In this document: positions 1-8,477 of the stretch, piece after piece
How the letters are laid out: each line of letters begins with the position of its first letter
How positions within the stretch are numbered: position 1 is the stretch's first letter
From: Methanobrevibacter sp.
Lineage (GTDB): Archaea > Methanobacteriota > Methanobacteria > Methanobacteriales > Methanobacteriaceae
Assembly: GCF_030539555.1 (NCBI RefSeq)
Contig: NZ_JAUNXX010000008.1
Location: forward strand, 1 to 49,666
Length of the DNA: 49,666 nt
Direction: 5' to 3'
Notes under the pieces: model-generated
Seen by the model: the letters and a program-made list of their open reading frames with translations, nothing else
The model's database searches: none
What the model was told of the DNA's origin: nothing
Program-made: the position numbers and the translations under genes

Positions 1-215
1 TCCCATGGTTTTACGAGAATCACATCTCCTTCACGTATCCAAATACGTTTTTTCATTTTTCCAGGAATTCTGGTCATTCTAATATTCCCATCAGCACAAC
101 GAACTTTTAATTTTCCGTGTCCCATAATTTGTTCAACGATTCCAGGGATTTCTCCTTTTTTAGGAGTTCTTACCCTTCTGTACTCTTGTTGTTGATTGTT
201 ATTAGGCTTAGACAA
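1..215 (-). CDS. eif1A: Translation initiation factor aIF-1A (3' part cut off by the window edge)
   Basis: Archaeal IF1A binds the 30S A-site region and helps start-codon selection. About 71 codons are visible: a polar, Asn/Gln-rich N-terminus, then the S1/OB-fold core with the family segments RVRTPKKGEIPGIVEQ, GHGKLKVRCADG and RIPGKMKKRIWIREGDVIL. The start is a TTG preceded at 5 bases by a strong GGAGGAG ribosome site. Family members are usually about 100 residues, so some 30 C-terminal residues lie outside. The gene is divergent from moeA, with an AT-rich promoter region between. Identification is secure. Confidence 0.93.
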   Translation of the reverse strand, partial: MSKPNNNQQQEYRRVRTPKKGEIPGIVEQIMGHGKLKVRCADGNIRMTRIPGKMKKRIWIREGDVILVKPW

Positions 216-323
216 ATACTCTCCTCCAAAATATATTAGCTTTAAAGCATAAGATTAAATTATTTATATATTTATGAATATATTAATATATTAAGTTATT
301 GGATATTATATAAAGTGGATATT

Positions 324-1547
324 ATGGGTACTGAATTTTTAAAGATTAAAGAATGTGATGAAGCTATTGACATTATTCGGGAATTGTTTGACAATAATCT
401 TAAGCCTCAAAGCGAAGAGATTAATGTGGCTGAAGCTTACGGTAGAATTCTTTATGAGGATGTTTATTCCAGAATGGATTTTCCACCCTTCGATAAGGCT
501 TTAAAGGACGGTTTTGCAATTCTTGCTGAAGACAGTTTTGGTGCTTCAGAGGAATCTCCGAATACTTTGGAAGTCATTGACTTTTTGGAAGCCGGTTCCA
601 CTACTGATAAGAAAGTCGAAAAGGGCAAATGCATAGAGATTAGTACTGGTGCGGCTATGCCTGAAGGTTCAGAAGCTGTAGTGATGGTGGAATATGCTGA
701 AAAATTTGATGGTAAAGTTAATCTATTGACCACTGCCACTCCGTCACAGGATGTTGCTAAAAAAGGTTCTGATATTGAGGAAGGCAAGCTGATTCTTAAA
801 AAAGGCGATTTCTTAAATCCGGGAAAAATTGGGGTTTTACTTTCACAGGGTTTCGAAAACATCGAAGTTTATAAAAAACCTACTGTAGGTATAGTTTCTT
901 CTGGAAATGAAATCACTCTTCAGGGCGAAGAGCTGGAATACGGAAAAATCTATGATGTAAATGGGGGGATGATTAAAAATGATGCCGTTTCCTGCGGAGC
1001 GGATGCAAAATTCCTCGGGGTTATGAGAGACAACTATGATGAAGTTAAGGATAAAATCACTGAATCCCTAAAAGAAGTTGACATACTGTTCTGCTCTGGT
1101 GGAACTTCCGCAGGTCTTGGGGACGTTTTAAAGCATGTTCTGGATGAGTTGGGTGAAGTTCATATTCACGGAATTTCAGTTCAGCCTGGTAAACCGACTA
1201 TTGTTGGGGTAATCGAGGGCAAATTAGTTATAGGTCTTCCTGGAAATCCTGTTTCTGCTTTAATGATATTCAATGCATTTGTTGCTCAGCCTTTATCCAA
1301 ATTAGCGGGCATTGAAAAGGAATTCGAGTCAAAAATTGTCAGAGGCGTAATGACTCGCAGAATCCATTCTCAAGTGGGCAGAATGCAATATCAACTTGTA
1401 AAAGTTGATGGAAATAATGTTAATCCAATATTTAAGGATTCAGGTGCTATTTTCTCACTTTCTACAGCAGATGGATATGTTAAAATTCCTAAATTGGTGG
1501 AATTGCTTGATGAAGGTGAAGAGGTAGAAGTTTATTTATTCAATTAA
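324..1547 (+). CDS. moeA: Molybdopterin molybdotransferase MoeA
   Basis: MoeA inserts molybdate or tungstate into adenylylated molybdopterin, needed here by enzymes such as formylmethanofuran dehydrogenase and formate dehydrogenase. The 407-residue product has the normal single-copy MoeA length. Signatures visible are FPPFDKALKDGFAI near residue 50, STGAAMPEGSEAVVMVE near 110-125, GIVSSGNEI near 190, SGGTSAGLGD near 260 and GLPGNPVSALMIF near 305. A GTG at 315 is in frame, but it lies where a ribosome site would be, so the ATG at 324 is preferred. A TATA-like TTATTTATATAT lies about 60-75 bases upstream. There is no fused periplasmic-binding domain. Confidence 0.95.
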   Translation: MGTEFLKIKECDEAIDIIRELFDNNLKPQSEEINVAEAYGRILYEDVYSRMDFPPFDKALKDGFAILAEDSFGASEESPNTLEVIDFLEAGSTTDKKVEKGKCIEISTGAAMPEGSEAVVMVEYAEKFDGKVNLLTTATPSQDVAKKGSDIEEGKLILKKGDFLNPGKIGVLLSQGFENIEVYKKPTVGIVSSGNEITLQGEELEYGKIYDVNGGMIKNDAVSCGADAKFLGVMRDNYDEVKDKITESLKEVDILFCSGGTSAGLGDVLKHVLDELGEVHIHGISVQPGKPTIVGVIEGKLVIGLPGNPVSALMIFNAFVAQPLSKLAGIEKEFESKIVRGVMTRRIHSQVGRMQYQLVKVDGNNVNPIFKDSGAIFSLSTADGYVKIPKLVELLDEGEEVEVYLFN

Positions 1548-1573
1548 TGTTATAATTTAAGTAAGGTGTAATT

Positions 1574-2035
1574 ATGGATTATGAAGTAAAAGTAATTCCT
1601 GAACAAAAATTAGGGGTTATTAATTATAAAGGACCAATCTCAGATTTGGACATTCTTGTTTCTAAATTAATGGGTTGGGTTGATGCCGAAGAAATAGAAT
1701 ATGAAGGTGAACCTTTCGTTGTTTATTTTTCACCAAGACATGAAGTTAATAAAGGCGATGCAGTTTATGATGTCAGTATCGTAATCAATGAAGATGCAGA
1801 TGAAAAGGATATGATTCGTGTTGTGGATATGATAGAAAACAAAGTCTTGTCCGGAGTCCATGTTGGTCCTGCAGACAATATCTTGGATACTTATGCCGAA
1901 TTGGTTGAAATCGCCCAGGAAAATCATTATGATATTATTGGTTCTCCTAAAGAAGTTTTAATAAAAAATTTCCACAACTGTGATGATGAAAGCGAATTTA
2001 TCACAGAAATCCAATTGCCTATCATAGAAATGTAA
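1574..2035 (+). CDS. GyrI-like effector-binding domain protein
   Basis: A stand-alone 153-residue protein resembling the GyrI-like/AraC effector-binding fold, which binds small hydrophobic ligands. Supporting features are the opening YEVKVIPEQKLGVINYKGPI, the central EPFVVYFSP and the late LVEIAQENHYDIIGSPKEVLI, matching the usual pattern of two strand-helix repeats ending in an acidic strand (EIQLPI). There is no DNA-binding domain, so it could act as a ligand binder or hydrolase rather than a regulator. A good AAGGTG site precedes the ATG. It follows moeA by 26 bases and is followed by a small gene within 10 bases, so the three may be co-transcribed. The ligand is unknown. Confidence 0.7.
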   Translation: MDYEVKVIPEQKLGVINYKGPISDLDILVSKLMGWVDAEEIEYEGEPFVVYFSPRHEVNKGDAVYDVSIVINEDADEKDMIRVVDMIENKVLSGVHVGPADNILDTYAELVEIAQENHYDIIGSPKEVLIKNFHNCDDESEFITEIQLPIIEM

Positions 2036-2044
2036 GGTGATATG

Positions 2045-2296
2045 ATGTCTAATAAAGAAGAGTTTGATCTTGACAAGGAAGTTGAAAAGCTTTCTCGCAA
2101 ATCAAATATAAACATGAGAAAATCAGAATATGCTTTTGAAAATCAAATACGAAAATTGGATAAGGACATTGATAAAATAGTAAAAGAAAAAATAAAAGAT
2201 TTCGACAATAATAAACAGTTAACACAAGATTATCTAACTATTGATTATACTGAATCAACCATCAATAGGTATAAAGAAAAATTAAAGAAAATTTAA
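2045..2296 (+). CDS. Small charged helical protein, unknown
   Basis: An 83-residue, highly charged (Lys/Glu/Asp) protein with no recognisable motif, predicted largely helical with coiled-coil character (SNKEEFDLDKEVEKLSRK, then KLDKDIDKIVKEKIKDF). It has no signal peptide or membrane segment. An AAGGTGAT site overlaps the preceding stop region; of two adjacent ATGs the second (2045) has better spacing. It sits directly behind the GyrI-like gene, suggesting co-transcription. T-rich sequence follows and is shared with the convergent tldE-like gene. Confidence 0.6.
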   Translation: MSNKEEFDLDKEVEKLSRKSNINMRKSEYAFENQIRKLDKDIDKIVKEKIKDFDNNKQLTQDYLTIDYTESTINRYKEKLKKI

Positions 2297-2310
2297 TTTT
2301 TCTCTTTTTT

Positions 2311-3621
2311 TTAATTTTGGCCCACTACTCTTAAATCATGCACTATTAATTTTGGAATGATGAATGGGCCGTACTGTTTGATTTCTGAATTGAGACCTTC
2401 CACTTTTTTCATGATTTCAAAAATGTTCCCTGAAATCATAGCTTTATTGATAGGATCTGTGAGTTCTCCATTTTCTATTTTAAAAGCATTGCTCGCTTCT
2501 ACTGAAAAGTCTCCTGAAATCGGATTGGCGGTATGTGCTCCTAAAACACTTGTAGTTAGCACTCCTTTATCAATTTCTGACAAATCTTTCATTTCCTTAA
2601 ACTTAAATTCCAGATTTGATGGTGAAATCATTGGTGTTGTCAGATAACTTCCTCGGTATCCGTTTGAAGTAGTTTCAACACCTTCTTTGTTTGCGGTGTA
2701 AATATCATAAATAAATGAATTTAAAATTCCGTCTTTAATTAATTCAGTTTTCTTGGATACGCTTCCTTCCCCATCACATTTTGCTGTATACATTCCCTTT
2801 TCTAAAAGAGGATTGTCAATTATTGAAAGAGTTGGATTTGCTATTTGCATTCCTATCTTATCTTTTAAGATTGATCTGCCCCTCATTACATTTTCACCAT
2901 CGAACGCATTTAAAAATGTTTGCAGAAGTCCTGTAGCAGCATAATAATCTAAAACTACATTATAATCATCAGTTTCAATAGGTTTGGTGTCAAGTGAACT
3001 TTTTGCTAAATTGCACACATCATTAGCTAATTTTTCACCATCTAAGTCATAAAATCTTGAAGAAAGGGAATTGTATGCTGTTGCAATTTGGCCTTCCTTT
3101 TGGATTGTTACGGATAATCCTATTCCAAACCCTGTGCCTACATTTTCTATGGAAACTCCGTTTGAGTTTGTAATTAGGGATTTTCCAGCACTTGCAGAAA
3201 AACCGGATCCTGTTACTTCACACCCGCTGTCCATTGCTTGTGAAATAACACTTTTTAATAAGTCAACACATTCATCTAAACTTAAATCATTGAATTTTTT
3301 ATCATAAACGTCTTTAACGTCACATACTTTTTTTACTTCAGCAAAGGAGTAGTTTTCATCAATCTTGTTTAATTTGGTGTTTTCAATGGCCTGTGCGGCA
3401 GTCTGTGAAATTTTATCCAAATTGGATGTAAATGCAAAACCGATTTTATTGTCTTTAATTACTCTGATTCCAATTCCTTTTTCAATCTCTTCTTTTGCAA
3501 AGTTCAATTCCTCTTTTTTTGAATCAAGCTCTATTGACTTGGATTCATCAACATAAATTTCGTAAGCATCACATTTATTTTCTACTTCTTTTTTTGCAAT
3601 TTCTGCTATTTCATAAATCAT
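2311..3621 (-). CDS. pmbA: TldE/PmbA-type metalloprotease partner
   Basis: This is the TldE (PmbA) half of the heterodimeric TldD/TldE protease, known for trimming modified peptides and for links to gyrase toxin action. The 436-residue product has family segments near the N-terminus (ELNFAKEEIEKGIGIRVI, IGFAFTSNLDKI), mid-protein GSGFSASAG, and C-terminal GYRGSYLTTPMISPSNLEF and ISGDFSVEASNAF. It lacks the HExxxH zinc site of TldD, consistent with the TldE subunit; a TldD partner is not in this window. An in-frame GTG at 3630 is part of the GTGAT ribosome site, so the ATG at 3621 is chosen. It follows the phosphatase gene closely on the same strand. Confidence 0.88.
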   Translation of the reverse strand: MIYEIAEIAKKEVENKCDAYEIYVDESKSIELDSKKEELNFAKEEIEKGIGIRVIKDNKIGFAFTSNLDKISQTAAQAIENTKLNKIDENYSFAEVKKVCDVKDVYDKKFNDLSLDECVDLLKSVISQAMDSGCEVTGSGFSASAGKSLITNSNGVSIENVGTGFGIGLSVTIQKEGQIATAYNSLSSRFYDLDGEKLANDVCNLAKSSLDTKPIETDDYNVVLDYYAATGLLQTFLNAFDGENVMRGRSILKDKIGMQIANPTLSIIDNPLLEKGMYTAKCDGEGSVSKKTELIKDGILNSFIYDIYTANKEGVETTSNGYRGSYLTTPMISPSNLEFKFKEMKDLSEIDKGVLTTSVLGAHTANPISGDFSVEASNAFKIENGELTDPINKAMISGNIFEIMKKVEGLNSEIKQYGPFIIPKLIVHDLRVVGQN

Positions 3622-3630
3622 ATTTATCAC

Positions 3631-4335
3631 TTATATGGCAAATTTTTCAATAGCTTCAGCTACGCCATCACCAAAGTTATTTTCACATGTGTATGTGCTT
3701 ATTTCTTTTAATTTGTCTTCTGCATTGCCTACAGCAATTTTATAACCTGCTACCCTAAGGAAATCTTCGTCATTTTGACTGTCTCCAATAGCCATAACGT
3801 TTTCCATGTTAATGCCGTTTCTTTCACATAAATACTTGAGTGCGGCACCTTTGTTTACTCGCTTATCTGTAATGTGCAGTGCAAAACCGCTGTCATATAT
3901 TTCAATTTTATCGAGATTTTCAAAATCGCTTAAAGTCTGTTCAAGTTCTTCGCGTGCAAGGGTTTTATAGAATACTGTTTCAGTTAATCTGTACATGTTG
4001 TCATGAGATGCATGCTTTTCAAATTTATCGCCTAATCTCTCTTTTAGGTGTTTTTCTGCAGAGCTTACAAGATCTCTTTCAACCAATGTTTCCACGGCGT
4101 TATTGTTTTCCCCTTCTTTGAAAACAATTCCTCCATTCTCAGCAACCAATCCTCCACTGCATCCGATTAGAACTTCCGTGGCGTATGCGTAGTTTACCAC
4201 GTTGCCGGTAACTATGATTGTGGGGATGCCTTTTGATTCTGCTTTTCTTAGTGCTTCGATTGCAGAAATACAAATTTGCCTTTTTTCATCAGTTATTGTT
4301 CCGTCAATATCTACTGCTATAGCTTCGATTGTCAT
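3631..4335 (-). CDS. pgp: Phosphoglycolate phosphatase, archaeal HAD type
   Basis: A HAD-superfamily (subclass IIB) phosphatase of the archaeal phosphoglycolate phosphatase type. Visible motifs are I (AVDIDGTIT, residues 6-14), II (IIVTGN) and III/IV (KGAALKYL, then MAIGDSQNDEDFL and YKIAVGNA). About 234 residues is normal length. Sugar-phosphate phosphatases of the same fold are the alternative. The SD (GTGAT) overlaps the hypD stop codon, so translation of the two is probably coupled. The in-frame GTG at 4344 is that SD, not the start. Confidence 0.88.
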   Translation of the reverse strand: MTIEAIAVDIDGTITDEKRQICISAIEALRKAESKGIPTIIVTGNVVNYAYATEVLIGCSGGLVAENGGIVFKEGENNNAVETLVERDLVSSAEKHLKERLGDKFEKHASHDNMYRLTETVFYKTLAREELEQTLSDFENLDKIEIYDSGFALHITDKRVNKGAALKYLCERNGINMENVMAIGDSQNDEDFLRVAGYKIAVGNAEDKLKEISTYTCENNFGDGVAEAIEKFAI

Positions 4336-4340
4336 TTTAA

Positions 4341-5393
4341 TCACTGTCTTGAGTATCTATGCGCAATGTTGCAGGTTCCTTCTTTACTTACCATGCATGC
4401 TCCAATCGGGTGCAGCGGATTGCATTCTTTTCTAAATAATTTACAATCTTCTGGACGTGCGAGTCCTCTAAGAATAGGTCCGCAAATACATCCTTTAGGT
4501 GCTTCATTAACGTCAATCACCTCAATGTCGTATTTTTCACGTGCATTAAACTCGCTGAATTCATCCTTGATTTCCAATATGGAATTAGGTATTTTTGGAA
4601 ATCCTCTCCATTCTCTGGATGTGACATCGAATACCTGTTCAATCATGTCCTGTGCGATTACATTTCCTTCTTCACGAACAGCCCTATTGTATTCATTTTC
4701 TATTTTCGGTGTTTCATTGTGGATCTGTCTTAAAATCATATATACTGACATTAATATGTCTAATGGGTTAAATCCGGCTACTGCTTGTGGTATTCCATAG
4801 TCTGTTGAGAAATATTCAAAAGGTTTGGTTCCAATGATGGTACAAACATGTCCGGGTTGTATTAATGCATTTAATGTGGTTTGGCCGGAATTGATTAAAA
4901 AATCAATTGCTGGAGGTATTAACCTGTGGCAGGAAAGTACTGAGAAGTTTTCTGGGGGTTTAGCCAATAATTCTGCAGCGGTTGTTGGTGCAGTTGTTTC
5001 AAATCCTGCTGCAATAAATACGACGTCATTGTCTTCTTTTTCAGCTATTTCAATAGCTCTGTTAATTCCATAAACGACTCTAACGTCTCCTCCTTCTGCT
5101 TTAGCGTCTGCAAGTGATGAATGGGAGCCCGGAACTCTTAACATGTCTCCAAATGTGGTGATTGTAACTCCTTTATCGATTAGTTCTAATGCTTCATCGA
5201 TTTCACGTGATGGAACTACGCAGACAGGACAACCTGGTCCCGCAACGATTTCAACTTCGTCCGGCAGTAAACTTCTGATTCCATTTTCCATTATTGTATG
5301 TTCATGAGACCCACAGACATGCATTATCTTTACGGGGGTGGATAAGTTATTTATTCTTTTTAATAATTCTTGTGACATATCTTTCATATTCAT
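4341..5393 (-). CDS. hypD: Hydrogenase maturation protein HypD
   Basis: HypD is the [4Fe-4S] scaffold on which HypC/HypD assemble the Fe(CN)2CO group of [NiFe]-hydrogenases. The 350-residue protein shows the invariant motifs CGSHE (residues 26-30), GPGCPVCVVP (53-62), FIAAGFETTAPT and GFNPLDILMSV, and ends with a C-terminal cysteine region (GCICGPILRG, then ACMVSKEGTCN). ATG is preceded by GGTGTT. It is the first gene of the minus-strand run hypD-pgp-tldE. This fits an organism depending on Frh, Mvh, Eha and Ehb hydrogenases. No other hyp genes are in the window. Confidence 0.97.
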   Translation of the reverse strand: MNMKDMSQELLKRINNLSTPVKIMHVCGSHEHTIMENGIRSLLPDEVEIVAGPGCPVCVVPSREIDEALELIDKGVTITTFGDMLRVPGSHSSLADAKAEGGDVRVVYGINRAIEIAEKEDNDVVFIAAGFETTAPTTAAELLAKPPENFSVLSCHRLIPPAIDFLINSGQTTLNALIQPGHVCTIIGTKPFEYFSTDYGIPQAVAGFNPLDILMSVYMILRQIHNETPKIENEYNRAVREEGNVIAQDMIEQVFDVTSREWRGFPKIPNSILEIKDEFSEFNAREKYDIEVIDVNEAPKGCICGPILRGLARPEDCKLFRKECNPLHPIGACMVSKEGTCNIAHRYSRQ

Positions 5394-5475
5394 GTTAACA
5401 CCGAAGATTTAATATTCTATTATAAATATATCTAATTGTATTAATTAAATTTATTGTAATTTTTTAGGGATGATT

Positions 5476-7140
5476 ATGTTTAATAATAATAAAATTCTGG
5501 TTGTTATTCCAGCAAGAGAGGATTCTTTGATTATTCCTCGTAAAAATATTCGTTTGCTGGATAATCGGCCGTTAATTTCTTATCCTATTGGAGTTGCCAA
5601 ATCTTCCCAATATGTGGATGATGTTGTTGTAACTACAGACAATTCAGATATTGCATTGGTAGCTGAAAAATTTGGTGCAAGTGTTGTTAGGCATTCTAAG
5701 GATTTGTCAGGCAATCAGTTCCCGATGGAGGCAATAATATATAATGCAATGATTCAAAAAGAAAAATTGGCATTTGATGAGTATGATATTGTAATTAAAA
5801 TTGAACCTTCTGCTCCTCTGCTCAAAATCAATACTCTAAATAGGGCTATTGAAAAATTTGAAGATTTTTCAATTGATAGTGTGGTTTCTGTTAGGGAAGA
5901 TAAACATTTGTCTTGGGGATATGATGCAAGTAACCAAAGATATTATCCATTATATTCACAAAGGGATGATAAAAACAACATGCCAAGATTATTTAAGGAA
6001 ACTGATGCAATTTTAGCCACTCGCAGATCTTTTGTCCTTGAAGATTCCTGTCTTGGAGAAAATGTTGATGTAGTTGAACTGTCCAGAGAAGAGAGTACTG
6101 AGATTGTTGATAAAGACGATTGGCTGATTGCTGAAAATTATCTTCAAAAGAAACGGATTGCCATTATCGTTAATGCTAATGATGAAATAGGCACGGGTCA
6201 TATCTATAGATGTTTATCAATAGCTTCAAAATTATTGTTCAATGATGTTTTATTTTTCATTGATGAATCCCAGCAGTTAGGCATTGATATTTTAAATAGT
6301 TATAATTATTCTTATGAGATTTACAGTAATGAAGATGATTTATTATCTAAATTGAAGATGTTCGGCCCTCAAATAGTCATTAATGATATCAATGACACTA
6401 CTTCGGAGTATATTCTTAAGCTAAAACAGCAAGGTTATTTTGTAGTCAATTTTGAAGATTTGGGAGTGGGAACCGAATTTGCGGATGTCGTATTTGATTC
6501 ATTATATGAGCATGATTTGTCCGAGAGCAATATATTTGCAGGTTCCAAATACTTTATTTTAAAAGATGAATTTTATTTTCAACCTAGGAAAATTATCACC
6601 AATGAAGTTAAAAATGTTTTAATTGCTTTTGAAGGAAGTGACCCCAACAATTTAACTGAAAAAGTCTTAAATGCCATTTTGTCAACTAATTATGAAGGTA
6701 GAATTAACATTATTTTAGGATTGGGATACCCTGATAAGGAAGGGTTTATATCTAAAATAGAATCCAATTCTTCTATTCAAGTCTACAGCAATGTATCGCA
6801 TATCAGTGAATTCATGTTTAAAGCAGATATAATATTCACTTCTGCAGGAAAATATATGTACGAAATCTGTTCATTGGGTGTTCCAACAATATGCTTATGT
6901 CAAAATGAACGGGAGTTAACCCATGTATTCTGCAGCAACACAAATGGATTCATAAACATGGGGCTTGGCGATGCTCTTGACAAAAAGGATATCATAACTC
7001 AATTCATCGATTTTGTAAATAATTATGATCAGAGAATTGAAATGAACGAAAAAATGCTTTCCATAGATTTAAAAAATGGATTTGAAAACATGTGGAATGT
7101 AATAAATACTGAATATAGAAGTTTTAAACTACAAAGATAG
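5476..7140 (+). CDS. NeuA-PseG fusion: nonulosonate cytidylyltransferase plus UDP-sugar hydrolase-like domain
   Basis: A two-domain protein. The N-terminal half (about 1-220) is a CMP-nonulosonate synthetase (NeuA/PseF) fold: VVIPARED, then IPRKNIRLL, VVVTTDNSDIA and IKIEPSAPLL. The C-terminal half (from about 227) resembles PseG/SpsG: GTGHIYRCLSIAS, FEDLGVGTEFADVVFD, YFILKDEFYF, FEGSDPNNLT and ICSLGVPTICLC. The cytidylyltransferase signature ARxGSKGIPxKN is altered to AREDSLIIPRKN, losing the Gly-Ser-Lys. The downstream neuB-like gene starts 8 bases after the stop, so the two form an operon. Expected role is making a CMP-activated sialic/pseudaminic-type sugar for surface glycans, but the altered site leaves substrate and activity uncertain. 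An ATG 6 bases upstream is an alternative start. Confidence 0.8.
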   Translation: MFNNNKILVVIPAREDSLIIPRKNIRLLDNRPLISYPIGVAKSSQYVDDVVVTTDNSDIALVAEKFGASVVRHSKDLSGNQFPMEAIIYNAMIQKEKLAFDEYDIVIKIEPSAPLLKINTLNRAIEKFEDFSIDSVVSVREDKHLSWGYDASNQRYYPLYSQRDDKNNMPRLFKETDAILATRRSFVLEDSCLGENVDVVELSREESTEIVDKDDWLIAENYLQKKRIAIIVNANDEIGTGHIYRCLSIASKLLFNDVLFFIDESQQLGIDILNSYNYSYEIYSNEDDLLSKLKMFGPQIVINDINDTTSEYILKLKQQGYFVVNFEDLGVGTEFADVVFDSLYEHDLSESNIFAGSKYFILKDEFYFQPRKIITNEVKNVLIAFEGSDPNNLTEKVLNAILSTNYEGRINIILGLGYPDKEGFISKIESNSSIQVYSNVSHISEFMFKADIIFTSAGKYMYEICSLGVPTICLCQNERELTHVFCSNTNGFINMGLGDALDKKDIITQFIDFVNNYDQRIEMNEKMLSIDLKNGFENMWNVINTEYRSFKLQR

Positions 7141-7148
7141 GTGTTGAT

Positions 7149-8132
7149 TTGAACATATTTGACAAAAAACCTTATTTAATTGCAAATTTGGGATTTAATT
7201 TCATTGATATTGCTAAAAAAGAGGACATATCTGTAATTGATGCTGCAAAACTCATGATTGATGAAGCGAAATCCTGCGGAATTGATTCAGTAATGTTTCA
7301 ATTAGACTGTCTGGAAGATTCTCAGTTTGATGAATTTGGTGTGGATGAATATATTATATTGTTTGATTACTGTAATCGTGTTGGAATCAAATTTTTAGCA
7401 GAACCCTTTGATTTTGATTCTGCTGATTATTTTGATGAATTTGTTGATGTTTATAAAATATCTTCTTGCGATTTGACTAATACTCCTTTTATTAAACATG
7501 TTGCAAGTAAAAATAAGCCGATATTACTTTTCACTGGGGCTTCTACTTTAAAAGAGATTAAAGTGGCAGTTAATGCAATTGAGGATGTTTCTACAGTGGA
7601 CATCGCAATATTTCATTCTGTCTTGTCTTATCCCGTTGATTATAGGGACACTAATCTTTTAATGATTAAGGATTTGGCGAATCATTTTCCTGACTATGAA
7701 ATCGGGTACGCTGACCATAGCAAAGTCGATGAAAATATGCTGATTTTAACAACTGCTGTTAATTATGGTGCAAGCATTATAGAAAAGTATTTCACATTGG
7801 ATAAAACTTTAACAAGTGGTAATCATTGTCATTCAATGGATCCGGATGATGTCATCAAATTTAAGAATAACTTAAATACGCTGTCCACAATCAATGGATT
7901 TCTAAATAAACAACCTTTAATCTGCGAATCTTCTGCAAGAAAAGAGTTTAGAAAATCCATTGTTGCTAAAGTGGATATTACTAAAGGGGATGTAATTTCT
8001 GAATCGGATATTGAATTCAAAAGACCTGGAACAGGAATTTACCCTTCACAAATAGATGATATTATTGGTAAAACTGCCACTAGGAATGTTTCTAAAGGTA
8101 CTTTAATTGATTTTGAAATGTTGATGGATTGA
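7149..8132 (+). CDS. Divergent NeuB/PseI-family nonulosonate synthase
   Basis: NeuB enzymes condense PEP with an N-acyl hexosamine to form sialic or pseudaminic acids. The protein has the NeuB TIM barrel (about 1-250) and a C-terminal SAF/antifreeze-like domain (RKSIVAKVDITKGDVISESD, then GKTATRNVSKGTLI). Barrel landmarks are KFLAEPFDFDSADYF, YKISSCDLTNTPFI, HSVLSYPV and IGYADHS. Three usual active-site positions differ: AEIGxNH reads ANLGFNF, VKxQ reads VMFQ, and EKHF reads EKYF. TTG start behind GGTGTTGAT. It is co-transcribed with the NeuA-PseG fusion. It may be a functional specialist, or non-catalytic. Confidence 0.78.
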   Translation: MNIFDKKPYLIANLGFNFIDIAKKEDISVIDAAKLMIDEAKSCGIDSVMFQLDCLEDSQFDEFGVDEYIILFDYCNRVGIKFLAEPFDFDSADYFDEFVDVYKISSCDLTNTPFIKHVASKNKPILLFTGASTLKEIKVAVNAIEDVSTVDIAIFHSVLSYPVDYRDTNLLMIKDLANHFPDYEIGYADHSKVDENMLILTTAVNYGASIIEKYFTLDKTLTSGNHCHSMDPDDVIKFKNNLNTLSTINGFLNKQPLICESSARKEFRKSIVAKVDITKGDVISESDIEFKRPGTGIYPSQIDDIIGKTATRNVSKGTLIDFEMLMD

Positions 8133-8169
8133 AAAAATAATAAAGTGTGGTGTTGTTTTATTTGATTAT

Positions 8170-8349
8170 CTATTCGACGGTTATGCATTCATTAGGGCAA
8201 ACATCAACGCATGTTTCACAGTAACTGCATTCGTCTGGTTCGTTAATAGTTATTTTACCGTCTTTAAGAATTAAAACTTCCATTGGGCAAATGTCACTAC
8301 ATTCGCCGCAATTATCACATTTTTCCAAATCTATTGTTATATCAGCCAT
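8170..8349 (-). CDS. 2[4Fe-4S] ferredoxin, 59 residues
   Basis: A minimal bacterial-type ferredoxin. Two cluster motifs are clear: CDNCGECSDICP (C11, C14, C17, C21) and CSYCETCVDVCP (C41, C44, C47, C51), each CxxCxxCxxxCP. It starts MADITIDLEKC and ends PNECITVE. ATG preceded by GGAGAT at 6 bases. A TATA element (TTATATAA read on the minus strand) lies near 8394-8401. It would carry low-potential electrons for Kor, hydrogenase or formylmethanofuran dehydrogenase reactions; the partner cannot be told from context. It is convergent with the neuB-like gene. Confidence 0.92.
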   Translation of the reverse strand: MADITIDLEKCDNCGECSDICPMEVLILKDGKITINEPDECSYCETCVDVCPNECITVE

Positions 8350-8477
8350 TTTATAATCTCCAAAATGTTTATGTAATTCTTTATTTTTGTTTTTATATAA
8401 TAACTTAATGCTTTTTCATCCTGTTTAATATTAAAATTATTATATCCAAATAAAATTATGAATAAAAAAAAGAAAAA

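Noticed and set aside
464..862. A 132-codon frame antisense to moeA
   Set aside because: Serine/proline-rich shadow translation of conserved moeA; no motif or SD.
4276..4800. A 174-codon open frame opposite hypD and the phosphatase end
   Set aside because: It lies antisense to well-conserved hypD codons, has no ribosome site or family motif, and is explained by codon bias of the opposite strand.
5476..8132. Reading the NeuA-PseG/NeuB locus as pseudogenes
   Set aside because: Both frames are full length with intact ribosome sites, tight spacing and preserved fold landmarks; the altered residues alone do not show decay.
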